Part shown: one piece after another, positions 24,113 to 33,724 of the stretch | Numbering within the stretch: position 1 is the first letter of the stretch | How the letters are laid out: every line of letters begins with the position of its first letter | From: Thermoflavimicrobium dichotomicum | Lineage (GTDB): Bacteria > Bacillota > Bacilli > Thermoactinomycetales > Thermoactinomycetaceae | NCBI RefSeq assembly: GCF_900114055.1 | Contig: NZ_FORR01000002.1 | Location: 342,182 to 406,181, forward strand | Direction of reading: 5' to 3' | Length of the DNA stretch: 64,000 nt | Program-made: the position numbers and the translations under genes | The notes under the pieces: generated by a model | Databases searched by the model: none | What the model saw: only the letters and a program-made list of their open reading frames with translations | What the model was told of the DNA's origin: nothing

Positions 24113-25576
24113 ATGCAACCACCTGTTTCTGCTTTACATACAGATAAATATCAAATCACGATGATGTATGCCCACTGGAAAAATGGAAGTCATCTCAAAC
24201 GTCGGGCATTTGACTTATATTTTCGTTCTCTTCCTTTTGGAAATGGTTATGCCGTATTCGCAGGATTGGAGCGAGCGATTCAGTATCTGGAGAATTTACG
24301 CTTTACCGAAGAAGATATCGAGTATATCCAGTCGCTTGACGAAGGTTATGAACCCGAATTTTTAGATTTATTACGTTCTTTTCGCTTTACGGGCGATGTA
24401 TGGGCCATGCCAGAGGGGAGTATTGTCTTTCCAGAAGAGCCGCTTTTACATATTCAAGGAAATATCATGGAATTACACCTGATCGAGACGGCCCTGTTAA
24501 ACTTCATCGGCTATCAAACCCTAGTGGCGACCAAAGCTGCACGTGTTCGTCATGTTGTGGGAGATGATCTTCTTTTGGAGTTTGGATCACGAAGAGCACA
24601 GGAAAAAGATGCAGCCGTTTGGGGTGCTCGTGCAGCGTACATCGGTGGATTTAATGCTACATCCAATATGTTGGCAGGCAAATTATTCGGGATTCCGATC
24701 AGTGGGACACATGCTCATGCCTGGGTACAAGACTTTGAGCATGAAGTGGATGCTTTTCGCGCCTATGCCTCAGCATTCCCAGATCAAACGGTTTTACTTG
24801 TCGATACGTATGACACCCTGCGCAGCGGCATTCCCCATGCCATCCAAGTAGGCCTGGAGATGAAAAGGCAAGGGAAAACATTGGCTGGAATCCGATTGGA
24901 CAGCGGCGATCTCGCTTATTTATCCAAGCAGGCACGGCAGATGCTGGATCATGCGGGACTCACTGACACCAAAATTGTCGCCTCCAGTGACTTGGATGAA
25001 CATACCATCTTGCATTTAAAAACACAAGGAGCCAAAATCGACGCTTGGGGCGTTGGAACCAAGCTGATCACAGCTTACGATCATCCAGCTTTAGGTGCTG
25101 TCTATAAAATGGTTGCCCGTTATGAAGAGAATCAATGGGTTCCAACACTAAAAATATCATCCAATCCAGCCAAAATCACCACTCCCGGCCTTAAAGCGGT
25201 CTACCGGATCATTGACAAGAAAACAGGAAAAGCACGTGCAGATTTAATTACTTTGGCTAATGAAAAGATTAATCCCAAGAAGCCACTCCTCCTCTTTCAT
25301 CCAGAACAAACCTTTAAAAAGAAGAAAGTGAAGAATTTCACAGTTATACCTTTGCTACAGCCCATTTTTGTTGGAGGTCAAAGAGTTTACTCACTTCCTA
25401 CATTGCAAGAGATTAAAGCTTACCATCAATCACAGCTTTCTTTATTCTGGGAAGAATACTTACGCATTCTCAATCCAGAAGAATATCCTGTCGACTTATC
25501 CCAAAAACTTTGGGATCAAAAACAAAACCTGATCAAAGAAATTTATGCAAAGATTAAACAGGAAATGGAAGAATAA
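24113..25576 (+). CDS. pncB: nicotinate phosphoribosyltransferase
   Basis: A 487-residue PncB of the longer Bacillus type. It begins ALHTDKYQITMMYAHWKNG (substrate-binding DxYxxTM). It contains LLEFGSRRAQ, IGGFNATSN, ISGTHAHAWV with the phosphorylatable His, TLAGIRLDSGDLAYLS and DAWGVGTKL, the quinolinate/nicotinate PRTase phosphate loop. It converts nicotinate and PRPP to nicotinate mononucleotide in the NAD salvage pathway. AGAGGTGTC precedes the ATG. A CCTCTAT/ATAGAGG hairpin lies about 55 bases past the stop, but it has no T tract. Confidence 0.95.
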   Translation: MQPPVSALHTDKYQITMMYAHWKNGSHLKRRAFDLYFRSLPFGNGYAVFAGLERAIQYLENLRFTEEDIEYIQSLDEGYEPEFLDLLRSFRFTGDVWAMPEGSIVFPEEPLLHIQGNIMELHLIETALLNFIGYQTLVATKAARVRHVVGDDLLLEFGSRRAQEKDAAVWGARAAYIGGFNATSNMLAGKLFGIPISGTHAHAWVQDFEHEVDAFRAYASAFPDQTVLLVDTYDTLRSGIPHAIQVGLEMKRQGKTLAGIRLDSGDLAYLSKQARQMLDHAGLTDTKIVASSDLDEHTILHLKTQGAKIDAWGVGTKLITAYDHPALGAVYKMVARYEENQWVPTLKISSNPAKITTPGLKAVYRIIDKKTGKARADLITLANEKINPKKPLLLFHPEQTFKKKKVKNFTVIPLLQPIFVGGQRVYSLPTLQEIKAYHQSQLSLFWEEYLRILNPEEYPVDLSQKLWDQKQNLIKEIYAKIKQEMEE

Positions 25577-25701
25577 TGACCTTGTAGAAATACACTTATA
25601 AGAGATTTCCTATCACTTTCTACCCAACTTCCTCTATAAAAAGATAGAGGTAAAACATATGGGGCTATATCCTAATAATAATATAGATACATTTCTTCCC
25701 G

Positions 25702-25780
25702 CTTCGGGATGGGTTCCTTCCTCCGTGACGATTTCTGTACCATCACAGTCACTCCATCAGGAACCCATCCCTTCGCTTTT
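25702..25780. repeat. interspersed repeat, copy B
   Basis: A 79-base unit that folds completely: GGGATGGGTTCCT pairs with AGGAACCCATCCC, and inside it GTGAC/GTCAC and CTGT/ACAG. The left part is near-identical to copy A at 12194 and shares CTTCGGGATGGGTT and TTCCTCCGT with copy C at 47432 (opposite strand). Apart from this repeat and hairpins, 25577-25921 is empty. Confidence 0.65.
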
Positions 25781-25825
25781 GAACATTCAGTCATTTGTTT
25801 CGTCTGGCACTTTTCATTTGAGAAG

Positions 25826-25861
25826 CCAAAAAAAGCGGTTACTGAGCCAATGTCAGTAACC
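25826..25861 (-). terminator. intrinsic terminator of aceBA
   Basis: On the minus strand GGTTACTGA pairs with TCAGTAACC, followed by GCTTTTTTTGG. It lies 60 bases after the aceA stop. Confidence 0.8.
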
Positions 25862-25921
25862 AAAGATGGGGTGTTTTATTTCAACCGCCACACATTGAAT
25901 CAACCGCTCACTTGTCCAACA

Positions 25922-27208
25922 TTAAGCCGTCGTAAACTGTTCCGCTTCCGTCGAACCAGCCAAGGCTGTTGTAGATGATTTACCTCCAGAAATCACCATC
26001 GATACTTCATCGAAATAACCAGTACCTACTTCACGTTGATGACGAGTAGCTGTATAGCCATTCACTTCTTCGGCAAATTCAGCTTGCTGCAGTTCAGAGT
26101 ATGCTGTCATGCCCGTTTCATTATATTTTTTCGCCAACTTGAACATGCTGTAGTTGAGCGTATGGAAACCAGCCAAGGTGATGAACTGGAACTTATATCC
26201 CATTTTGCCCAACTCATCCTGGAACTTCGCAATCGTTTCATCATCCAGCTTCTTCTTCCAGTTGAAGGATGGGGAGCAGTTATAGGCAAGTAATTTACCC
26301 GGGAATTTCTCATGGATTGCCTCAGCAAAACGACGTGCTTCCTCCAAGTTGGGTTCTGAGGTCTCACACCAGATGAGGTCTGCATATGGAGCATAAGCCA
26401 GACCTCTGGCAATGGCTTGATCCAAACCGCTTCTTACGCGGAAGAAACCTTCTGGTGTACGCTCTCCGGTCAGGAATTGATGATCCGCAGGATCAATATC
26501 GCTTGTTAACAATTCAGCTGCATTGGCATCTGTGCGTGCAATTAAAATCGTTGGTACCCCCATCACATCTGCTGCTAACCGTGCAGCCACCAAGTTACGA
26601 ACCGCATTTGATGTCGGGATCAAGACTTTTCCTCCAAGATGTCCGCATTTCTTTTCGGAAGCAAGCTGATCTTCAAAGTGAACCCCAGCTGCTCCTGCTT
26701 CAATCATTGCTTTCATCAATTCGAATACATTGAGAGGGCCACCAAAACCGGCTTCTGCATCAGCCACAATCGGCGCAAACCAGTAGCGTTCACTTTTTCC
26801 TTCGGCATGCTCAATTTGATCAGCCCGTTGAAGTGCCTGGTTAATTCGCTTCACAACATGCGGCACGCTATTGGCTGGATACAAGCTTTGGTCTGGATAC
26901 ATATGTCCTGCCAGGTTAGCATCTGCCGCTACTTGCCAACCACTCAGGTAAATGGCCTTCAATCCTGCTTTCACTTGTTGAACCGCCTGGTTACCTGTGA
27001 GCGCACCTAAAGCTCTTACAAAGGGCTCTGTATGGAGCAAGTCCCACAAGCGCTCTGCACCTTTTTGGGCCAATGTATACTCAATTTTGATGGAACCTCT
27101 CAAGCGGATTACATCTTCAGCCGAATAGGGACGGGTAATTCCTTTCCAACGCGGATTTTCTTTCCAATCCTTTTCAAGCGCCAACACTTCTTCTTTAAAT
27201 TGAGTCAT
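25922..27208 (-). CDS. aceA: isocitrate lyase
   Basis: A 428-residue isocitrate lyase, first enzyme of the glyoxylate shunt, splitting isocitrate into glyoxylate and succinate. The catalytic loop [11 protein letters not shown] carries Cys188, and [25 protein letters not shown] and [11 protein letters not shown] are the substrate and Mg-binding blocks. It is the second gene of an aceB-aceA operon (17 bases after aceB). The shunt is absent from B. subtilis 168 but present in many other Bacillales, and lets the cell grow on acetate or fatty acids. The C-terminus ends shortly after EVSMVISGG. Confidence 0.96.
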   Translation of the reverse strand: MTQFKEEVLALEKDWKENPRWKGITRPYSAEDVIRLRGSIKIEYTLAQKGAERLWDLLHTEPFVRALGALTGNQAVQQVKAGLKAIYLSGWQVAADANLAGHMYPDQSLYPANSVPHVVKRINQALQRADQIEHAEGKSERYWFAPIVADAEAGFGGPLNVFELMKAMIEAGAAGVHFEDQLASEKKCGHLGGKVLIPTSNAVRNLVAARLAADVMGVPTILIARTDANAAELLTSDIDPADHQFLTGERTPEGFFRVRSGLDQAIARGLAYAPYADLIWCETSEPNLEEARRFAEAIHEKFPGKLLAYNCSPSFNWKKKLDDETIAKFQDELGKMGYKFQFITLAGFHTLNYSMFKLAKKYNETGMTAYSELQQAEFAEEVNGYTATRHQREVGTGYFDEVSMVISGGKSSTTALAGSTEAEQFTTA

Positions 27209-27225
27209 TTCTGATCTCCCTTTCC

Positions 27226-28842
27226 TTAAGATTCAAATTGGATTAAATGTCGATAACCTGAAATCGTCAAAAACTCTTCAAACTCATCACTCAAAGTCAA
27301 ATTGATAAAGAGCTGTTTGGCTTGCTCATATTTACCTTCCTGAAATTGCTGTTCACCCACATGCAGACGGATCACTTTCATTTCTTCTTTTAACAGTTGC
27401 ATAAACAGTTCGCGTGTCACTTTCCGTCCGTCATTTAAAATGCCTTTCGGATGACGGATCCACTGCCATACTTGAGCACGTGAAATTTCCGCTGTAGCTG
27501 CATCTTCCATCAAGTTATTGATGGCAACGGCTCCATATCCCCGTAACCATGCTTCGATATATTGGATGCCGACACGGATATTTGTGCGCAAACCGGCTTC
27601 GGTAATCTCTCCTTCTGGTACTTGCAACAAATCAGCTTGAGTAACTTGTACATCATCCCGTTTTTTATCAATTTGGTTAGGCGTAGGCATAATCCGGTCA
27701 AATACTTCCATCGCTACAGGTACAAGACCTGGATGCGCTACCCATGTTCCATCATGTCCATCCATCGCTTCCCGCTCTTTATCTGTACGCACTTTGACCA
27801 ACGCTTCTTCATTCGCTTCTGGATTGTTCTTCACAGGAATTTGAGCAGCCATCCCGCCAATACAAGGAGCATTGCGTTTATGACACGTTTTGATCGCCAA
27901 GAGTGTATATGCTCGCATAAATGGTACCGTCATTGTTACTTGGGCCCGATCTGGCAAAATAAACTCCTTATGATTTCGCAATTTTTTCAAGTAGCTGAAA
28001 ATATAGTCCCAACGACCACAATTTAAACCAGCGGAATGCTCACGAAGTTCGTATAAAATCTCATCCATTTCAAATGCCGCCAAAATGGTTTCAATCAACA
28101 CAGTTGCTTTAATGGTTCCCCGTGGAATGCCCAGCTCTTCTTGTGCAAATACAAACACATCATTCCATAGTCTTGCTTCCAGATGACTTTCGATTTTGGG
28201 TAGGTAAAAATAGGGTCCTGTTCCCATTTCGATTAATTTGTGTGCATTGTGAAAGAAGTAAAGTCCAAAATCAAATAGTCCACCTGGTACTGGTTTCTTA
28301 TCTACCAACACATGCTTTTCATCCAAATGCCAACCCCGTGGCCGTACAATTAACGTGGCTACTTGATCTTTTAAGCGATATTTCTTTCCATTTGGATTGA
28401 CATATTCAATCGTCCGGCGAATCGCATCGCGAAGATTGATTTGACCTTGTATCGTATTCTCCCAAGTGGGCGAGTTGGCATCTTCAAAGTCAGCCATAAA
28501 CATTTTTGCCCCAGAGTTTAAAGCATTGATGACCATTTTTCTGTCACTGGCCGGTCCTGTGATCTCTACCCGACGATCTTGGAGATCGGCCGGTAGAGGA
28601 GCAATGGTCCAATCTCCTTCACGAATCTCTTTGGTTTCAGGTAGAAAATCTGGTAACTTTCCTGCATCGATCTCTTTTTGTCGCTTCTTCCTGTTATACA
28701 ACAATCGATCTCGCGTGGCAGTAAATTTTTTCGCCAACTTGGCAACAAAAGCCAGTGCTTCCGGAGTCAGAATTTCATCAAAAGCAGGTGTTCTCTTACC
28801 CAAAATCTTTATTCCTGCATTTTTCTCTTCTATCTCTGGCAT
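27226..28842 (-). CDS. aceB: malate synthase A
   Basis: A 538-residue malate synthase of the A class, condensing glyoxylate with acetyl-CoA. The TIM barrel shows [16 protein letters not shown] and [29 protein letters not shown] (the catalytic and Mg-binding Glu region), [16 protein letters not shown], and the C-terminal plug [17 protein letters not shown]. It is the first gene of the aceBA operon. ATG at 28842 has GAGAGGCGG upstream. A promoter overlapped by a paired TTATATAACAG operator lies directly before it. Confidence 0.96.
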   Translation of the reverse strand: MPEIEEKNAGIKILGKRTPAFDEILTPEALAFVAKLAKKFTATRDRLLYNRKKRQKEIDAGKLPDFLPETKEIREGDWTIAPLPADLQDRRVEITGPASDRKMVINALNSGAKMFMADFEDANSPTWENTIQGQINLRDAIRRTIEYVNPNGKKYRLKDQVATLIVRPRGWHLDEKHVLVDKKPVPGGLFDFGLYFFHNAHKLIEMGTGPYFYLPKIESHLEARLWNDVFVFAQEELGIPRGTIKATVLIETILAAFEMDEILYELREHSAGLNCGRWDYIFSYLKKLRNHKEFILPDRAQVTMTVPFMRAYTLLAIKTCHKRNAPCIGGMAAQIPVKNNPEANEEALVKVRTDKEREAMDGHDGTWVAHPGLVPVAMEVFDRIMPTPNQIDKKRDDVQVTQADLLQVPEGEITEAGLRTNIRVGIQYIEAWLRGYGAVAINNLMEDAATAEISRAQVWQWIRHPKGILNDGRKVTRELFMQLLKEEMKVIRLHVGEQQFQEGKYEQAKQLFINLTLSDEFEEFLTISGYRHLIQFES

Positions 28843-28865
28843 ATCTCAACCGCCTCTCACCACTA

Positions 28866-28920
28866 TTATATAACAGTTATCTCTTTTGATTACTATATTA
28901 ACACAGTATCTGTTATATAA
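28866..28920 (-). promoter_or_regulatory. aceBA promoter with paired operators
   Basis: Minus-strand TTGTTA, 17-base spacer, TAATAT is a good sigma-A promoter. Two inverted copies of TTATATAACAG (28866-28876 and 28910-28920), 44 bases apart centre to centre, flank it; the upstream copy covers the -35 and the other lies at or past the start point. The arrangement suggests repression by a dimeric regulator binding two sites on the same helix face. Confidence 0.6.
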
Positions 28921-29310
28921 CAATACTTTTTTCTAAAAATAGAATATAGGTCGATATCAAAGAAAATTGTCCGTAATCACACTTATTCTCCTGATATCTC
29001 GTGATGATGCATCATCGTACATAAAAAGAAATAATATTCTTGATTTTTAAGAAGGAATCAGCGGTGTCGTGATCCAGAGCAATAAAACGAAAACAGAGTG
29101 CTTTGACTTGCTTCTAAACGGAAGTTCGCCATAATTATTCGACTTTTGTGTTATTTTGCACAATACAAGGACTTTGTGAACAAGCTCGACTTTAAAAACA
29201 TGGGTAAACTTGGATGATGAATCAATAGTAATTTAATAGAATCTTTATTGATTTCTTCATTTCTTTTCAGTAAAAATATACTGTTAGCACATCACAAAAG
29301 GATGATCTGC
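28921..29310. other. intergenic stretch without a gene
   Basis: AT-rich, no coding frame with a start site, no obvious hairpin. It holds the 5' side of the GNAT gene, whose promoter I cannot place. Confidence 0.4.
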
Positions 29311-29868
29311 ATGCTGATATTACGTGATACCCACGAAACCGATTTGCAAGCAATTATTGATATCTATAATCATGCTGTCATTCATACCACAGCTACATTT
29401 GATCTTGAACCTCAAACGCTCGAGCAACGAAAACAATGGTTCGTGAAAAATGAGGGACGCTATCCATTTATTGTTGCTGAACTGGAAGGAAAAGTAGTTG
29501 GCTTTTCAAGCTTATCCCAATTTCGAAGCAAGCCCGCTTACAACTCGACAGCTGAGCTTTCTATTTATGTAGATCCTGAATGCAAAGGACAAGGCATTGG
29601 TAAACAATTAATGCAAGAAATCATCGAAAGAGCCAAACAGAAAAAGTTTCATGCGATTGTCTCCAGCATCGCCGATGGAAATGTAGTCAGCATGAAATTG
29701 CATGAAAAATTTGGATTTCAACGAGTTGGTTCATTCAGGGAAATCGGTTTTAAATTTGATCGCTGGATTGATGTACATTTTTATCAACTTATTCTTGGAA
29801 TACATGACAAAACCAACCGTAATAACAAAACCGGGAATGACCAAAAATCTCTGGAAGCTATTTCATAA
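29311..29868 (+). CDS. GNAT N-acetyltransferase (phosphinothricin/MnaT type)
   Basis: A 185-residue acetyltransferase of the PAT/YwnH group. The N-terminal DLQAIIDIYNHAVIHTTATF is typical of phosphinothricin and L-amino-acid N-acetyltransferases. Motif A is LSIYVDPECKGQGIGKQLM, and SMKLHEKFGFQRVGSFREIGFKFDRWIDV is the diagnostic C-terminal block. It likely acetylates methionine-sulfoximine-like compounds or other free amines. ATG at 29311 follows AAAAGGA; the open frame extends to 29248 without a site. The last ~20 residues (KTNRNNKTGNDQKSLEAIS) are a polar tail beyond the usual end. Confidence 0.88.
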   Translation: MLILRDTHETDLQAIIDIYNHAVIHTTATFDLEPQTLEQRKQWFVKNEGRYPFIVAELEGKVVGFSSLSQFRSKPAYNSTAELSIYVDPECKGQGIGKQLMQEIIERAKQKKFHAIVSSIADGNVVSMKLHEKFGFQRVGSFREIGFKFDRWIDVHFYQLILGIHDKTNRNNKTGNDQKSLEAIS

Positions 29869-29941
29869 CCAATAAATGTAAAATTCACAAACAAACTTAT
29901 GAGACGAAAATAACATGGATTTACTATCTATATCACTCACA

Positions 29942-29977
29942 AAATAAAGGAGTCGATCTTTGAGCGGCTCCTTTATT
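29942..29977. terminator. bidirectional terminator
   Basis: AAATAAAGGAGTCG / CGGCTCCTTTATTT stem, nearly perfect, with A and T flanks on both sides. It ends the acetyltransferase transcript. Confidence 0.8.
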
Positions 29978-30014
29978 TGAGACACCTCTGGCACCTGCCT
30001 CAGTCAATAAAAAG

Positions 30015-30065
30015 GAGCTGAGATTCAAAAATAATCCCAACTCGGCTTAGATCCGGATTCAGCTC
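30015..30065 (-). terminator. terminator of Panacea TA operon
   Basis: GAGCTGA / TCAGCTC stem with a long loop, followed on the minus strand by CTTTTTATTG. The stop codon of the toxin gene lies inside the stem. Confidence 0.6.
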
Positions 30066-30475
30066 ATATTATGTACTTTATGATTTCTGTCAAACCAAAC
30101 GATATAAAATACTTGACCTATTCTGTAACCAAAAATGACAAATTTAGGTGATGGTTTGAGGTGAATAATTTTTGCATCAGGAGGAATATCCTTTGGTAAG
30201 TTTTTAATTTCTGATTGATCATATGTTTCCCATCGGAAACTTCTGTATTGTTTAACATCAATCCAGCTCATACTCCCCATTTTCTTAAAAAATGACATTA
30301 ATTCTTTCAGCTCTTTATGTTCCAAATCCCATAAGCAATGCCGATTTTCATCGCAACTTGTAAACGAGAAAACGGGGTACTCTCCATCTGTACCCCCTTT
30401 TACCTCAGGAATATTAATCACATGGCCACGGATTTTATCTTTTTTCTTTTTACCTAGCTTAATTCGCTTCCCCAT
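30059..30475 (-). CDS. putative toxin partner of Panacea antitoxin
   Basis: A 138-residue basic protein with a Lys-rich start (GKRIKLGKKKKDK) and a C-terminal block KFVIFGYRIGQVFYIVWFDRNHKVH. This pattern (beta strands ending in a WFDRNH signature) is seen in small proteins paired with DUF4065/Panacea antitoxins. It overlaps the upstream antitoxin gene by 17 bases and follows it on the same strand, the usual antitoxin-first order. RelE-like ribonuclease or another translation-blocking activity is conceivable but not shown by any residue I can name. AGGAG precedes the ATG by 12 bases inside the antitoxin gene. Confidence 0.6.
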   Translation of the reverse strand: MGKRIKLGKKKKDKIRGHVINIPEVKGGTDGEYPVFSFTSCDENRHCLWDLEHKELKELMSFFKKMGSMSWIDVKQYRSFRWETYDQSEIKNLPKDIPPDAKIIHLKPSPKFVIFGYRIGQVFYIVWFDRNHKVHNMS

Positions 30476-30929
30476 TGTCCATCAAGCTCCTGTAATACCG
30501 TTTCATCGTTTCTTCACTAATTGGCCTGGTACAGTGAACATTAGGCGGATAACCTTTCCTCGCTTCCAACCATGGTTCTTCTACATGAGTTAAATTTTCC
30601 AAATATTTTGCCGTATATTTCCCATAAACATCCCAAACCTCATCCAGAAAACTTCTCTCTTCTTCTGTCAGCACATTTGGGTCAAAATCTTTTGGTGGAT
30701 CAATGGGGTGGTATTTGTAGTCTCGATATTGATCCCAAAGATGTGGACTTACAGGTCCATGAACCCACGCTTGAAATTCAGTGTCGCACAGTGGGACTCC
30801 TTCGATTGCCAAATGCCAAGCCTGAGCATAATAACATAATTTTTGCAGTTTGAGGTGAGTGATTTCATCACCTGCATCACGATCCACTTTAACCAAGAAA
30901 TACTTCGCAACGTCTAAAATATTGGCCAT
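30459..30929 (-). CDS. Panacea-domain (DUF4065/SocA-like) antitoxin
   Basis: 156 residues with a full Panacea domain: ANILDVAKYFL, ITHLKLQKLCYYAQAWHLAI, FQAWVHGPVSPHLWDQYR and the helical TEEERSFLDEVWDVYGKY are the conserved blocks of the DUF4065/SocA family. Panacea is known as a versatile antitoxin domain that neutralises many unrelated toxins. Start at ATG 30929 (GGGAGG 9 bases upstream) rather than TTG 30935. A strong promoter and a 7-base inverted repeat lie just upstream, consistent with autoregulation, although the protein has no obvious DNA-binding domain. Confidence 0.85.
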   Translation of the reverse strand: MANILDVAKYFLVKVDRDAGDEITHLKLQKLCYYAQAWHLAIEGVPLCDTEFQAWVHGPVSPHLWDQYRDYKYHPIDPPKDFDPNVLTEEERSFLDEVWDVYGKYTAKYLENLTHVEEPWLEARKGYPPNVHCTRPISEETMKRYYRSLMDNGEAN

Positions 30930-30960
30930 CGCCAATGACCTCCCTTAGCCTTCAAGGTTA

Positions 30961-31000
30961 GAATATTCCCGGAAGCTATTTGTTGTCAATCAGACAAATA
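30961..31000 (-). promoter_or_regulatory. promoter/operator of Panacea TA pair
   Basis: Minus-strand TTGACA (30989-30984), 17-base spacer, ATATTC (30966-30961). The inverted repeat TATTTGT / ACAAATA (30977-31000) overlaps the -35 box and is a candidate autoregulatory site. Confidence 0.6.
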
Positions 31001-31054
31001 CACTGTTTTAACGACATAATTAAACGAATATGCGTTCGCTTATGATTTTGCATA

Positions 31055-31224
31055 TTGTTTCTCTGTAAAACAAAAAATATACCGAGCAGGTGAAACAATT
31101 CTACCCGGCTTCCTATACTTAACGGCTAATCTTGGTCAACGCCTATTTGGACGCATTTCAGAGTGCCAGTGCTGACGCTGAAATGATTAGCCCGTATCAC
31201 ATTGGAGGTGATAGGGGCTTTTTA
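31055..31224 (+). ncRNA. candidate structured small RNA
   Basis: A plus-strand unit without coding capacity. A promoter TTGTTT-N17-TATACC (31055-31083) is followed by a transcript of about 135 bases with a compound stem: GGCTAATC (31124-31131) pairs with GATTAGCC (31185-31192), and inside it ATTTCAG (31155-31161) pairs with CTGAAAT (31178-31184). Next comes a terminator hairpin CCCGTATCAC / GTGATAGGGG and TTTTT. The terminator stem reuses the two last C residues of the long stem, so the two may compete. No known riboswitch consensus fits. The next gene downstream is on the other strand, so it looks like a free RNA. Confidence 0.45.
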
Positions 31225-31493
31225 TTGATTTCTGCATTTTTGTAAAAAGTCATATTTTTTAAATTCGACTCATCGGTAAAAAGCCAGATCCATCTTTTAG
31301 CCATACTAGATATTCATTTTTCTATAAAAAAATTGAAGAAAAACAGAATATATCCACATTTAATCTCCAAAATATGATATATTATAAATATAACCTATTT
31401 AATATAACAATTGATATAATTATCAGAATAAACATACGGACAATAGATCCAATAGCCCCAACCTTTGTGGCCAGGGCTTGTCTCCAATTCTTA

Positions 31494-32588
31494 TCAATCA
31501 AAGAAAAGCGTTCCTCTATTTTGTTGTACCTTTCGCAACTGGATCAACCGATAGACATGGCTAACAACCACTTTTACGACTGCATATGTCGGAACCGCCA
31601 ATAACAATCCAAGAAATCCTCCTAGTCCGCCAGCAACAAGCAATATCAATATAATCGTGAGCGGATGAATATTTAATGTTCTTCCCATTACAAGAGGGGA
31701 TACAACATTCCCTTCCAATTGCTGGGCAATTACAGCAACAATCAGTACTTTGATCACCATCATCGGACTGTGAATCCATGCAACCATCAATGCAGGTATG
31801 GTCCCAATCAATGGTCCCACAAAGGGAATGACGTTGGTGAATACAGCCCCTAGTGCCAAAATCAGCGCATAATCCAAATCAATGATCAAATAGCCAATGT
31901 ACACAACCAATCCTACAAATAAACTGACCAATACCTGACCTTTAATATACGAACTTAATGCCAAATCCATATCCCGTAGAATTTTCATTCCATGCTCCCG
32001 TTCCTGGGCTGGGAGAATACGAAGAAAATACTTGGGCGCTTTTTCTCCTTCTTTCAACATGTAGTACAAAATAAAAGGAACGGTTACAAAAACCACAATG
32101 ATATTCATAATAATCCCAATAAACTGGGCAATGTTTCTTCCAATGTCAGTAATGCTATTTTTTAAATAATTGACCGCCTGGGAAGAAATATCATTCCATT
32201 GTATGTACGGGCTAATCCAGGGATGCTTCTGCAATTCAATCAAACGTTTTTGCACCTTGTTCATGATCGCTGGGAAATTATCCACCAGATTTTTAAACTG
32301 ATCGCTTAAAATGGGTCCCAATAAAAAACCAAGCATCACAAATAAACTGATAAAGGCAACATAAATCAGCAAAATCGACAGAACTCTAGGGACTCCCCAT
32401 GATTCCAACAGCTCCACAATGGGTCGAAACAAGTAATAGAGGATCCCGGAAAGCAAGAAAGGAAAAAACAGCGTTTGTACCAATACCACAATCGGTTGAA
32501 AAATAAAACTCACTTTACTACCGAGATAAATAATCAGCAAAACAACTATCACACCGTACCCAAAAATAAACGGCTTGGATTTTGGCAT
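31494..32588 (-). CDS. AI-2E family transporter
   Basis: A 364-residue membrane protein of the AI-2E (formerly UPF0118/PerM) family with seven to eight helices. The conserved GAVFTNVIPFVGPLIGTIPA block, the AQQLEGNVVSPLVMGRTLNIHPL segment and the long amphipathic region between helices 3 and 4 (LVDNFPAIMNKVQKRLIEL) are diagnostic. Members export AI-2 or act as Na+/H+ antiporters or permeases; the substrate here cannot be told. It is followed on the plus side by an AT-rich 240-base stretch (31250-31490) with no gene. Confidence 0.88.
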   Translation of the reverse strand: MPKSKPFIFGYGVIVVLLIIYLGSKVSFIFQPIVVLVQTLFFPFLLSGILYYLFRPIVELLESWGVPRVLSILLIYVAFISLFVMLGFLLGPILSDQFKNLVDNFPAIMNKVQKRLIELQKHPWISPYIQWNDISSQAVNYLKNSITDIGRNIAQFIGIIMNIIVVFVTVPFILYYMLKEGEKAPKYFLRILPAQEREHGMKILRDMDLALSSYIKGQVLVSLFVGLVVYIGYLIIDLDYALILALGAVFTNVIPFVGPLIGTIPALMVAWIHSPMMVIKVLIVAVIAQQLEGNVVSPLVMGRTLNIHPLTIILILLVAGGLGGFLGLLLAVPTYAVVKVVVSHVYRLIQLRKVQQNRGTLFFD

Positions 32589-32721
32589 TTAATCACCTCA
32601 CTCCTATTGTGTTACCTTTATAGATTAACATATATACAGCTGGCAAAAATTAAAAATTTTAAAAACGAAGAATCTGTCTAAGAAGGTTTCTAAACTTTTG
32701 CTGGAGAAAACATATATCAAA

Positions 32722-33531
32722 CTAATTTTTCCTCCATTGACATAAAATGGCATTCAATTGACCACCCACAATAACGATCAGTGCAGAAAAATAAAACCAA
32801 CCAACCAAAATCATGATCCCACCCAAGTTCCCATACAATTGCGAGTAATCATTGATGGAAACATAATAGGAAAAGCCGTAAGAAATAATCTGCCAACCAA
32901 CCGTAGCCAACAAAGTACCAGGTAAAGCTTGATATATGGAAACTTTAGTATTGGGTGCAAAAATATATAAACACAAAAAGACGAACCCAAGAACCAAACT
33001 GCTGAGCAACCAGCGAATCAAATTCCATATCTTAAAAAAAGTAGGTGTTAATCCCAGAATCAAAAAGAGGGCTTCACCAATGATCTTGCCAAAAATGGGG
33101 AGAATCAGCGAAATCACTAATGCAATAAATAATCCAAACATCAAGAAATATCCCAATACCATATCTGCCCAAAAAGGTCTGGTTACTTTTACCCGATATG
33201 CTCGATTCAAAGCACGAATCATCGATTGAAAAGCTAACGATGCCAAATACAACGAGGCCAAAATACTCAACCACAGTGCTTTCCCATTCTGTTGATCTAA
33301 AATATGAACCAGATTGGATCGGATCAATTCATATGTACTGGGAGGTGCATAAGGTCGAACCAATTCCAACACATGTTCACTCGAAAAAGGCAAGTAACCG
33401 AGTACACTAAAAGACAGGAATAAAAACGGAAACAATGACAGCAAAAAATAGTAAGCTAACTGTGCTGCCAGATCCATCACCCGATCCTGAATTAAACGAT
33501 TCTTCCACTCCAGTAAAAAACGAATCATCAT
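32722..33531 (-). CDS. YihY/BrkB-family membrane protein
   Basis: 269 residues with six hydrophobic segments. The N-terminal LAAQLAYYFLLSLFPFLFL and the C-terminal YGNLGGIMILVGWFYFSALIVIVGGQLNA are the hallmark sequences of the YihY family (once mislabelled ribonuclease BN). The molecular function is unsettled. It is co-oriented with the AI-2E gene 133 bases downstream. The region 33532-33715 before it is the divergent promoter shared with the XRE-TPR regulator. Confidence 0.88.
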   Translation of the reverse strand: MMIRFLLEWKNRLIQDRVMDLAAQLAYYFLLSLFPFLFLSFSVLGYLPFSSEHVLELVRPYAPPSTYELIRSNLVHILDQQNGKALWLSILASLYLASLAFQSMIRALNRAYRVKVTRPFWADMVLGYFLMFGLFIALVISLILPIFGKIIGEALFLILGLTPTFFKIWNLIRWLLSSLVLGFVFLCLYIFAPNTKVSIYQALPGTLLATVGWQIISYGFSYYVSINDYSQLYGNLGGIMILVGWFYFSALIVIVGGQLNAILCQWRKN

Positions 33532-33724
33532 GTCTTCCTCCTTCTCATTTCTTCAAAATACTACTATTCATGTATTTCCAGCATTTCGTTTCCTAACCTC
33601 AAAATCTCAAAAAAATCTAACTATCTTTTCGAATATTTTATTTAAAAAAAGCAGTACTAGTTGTCCGAGTTTTTTTCTACAGTTTAATATATTAATATAC
33701 TGAAAATAAGTAGAGGTGAAAAAA

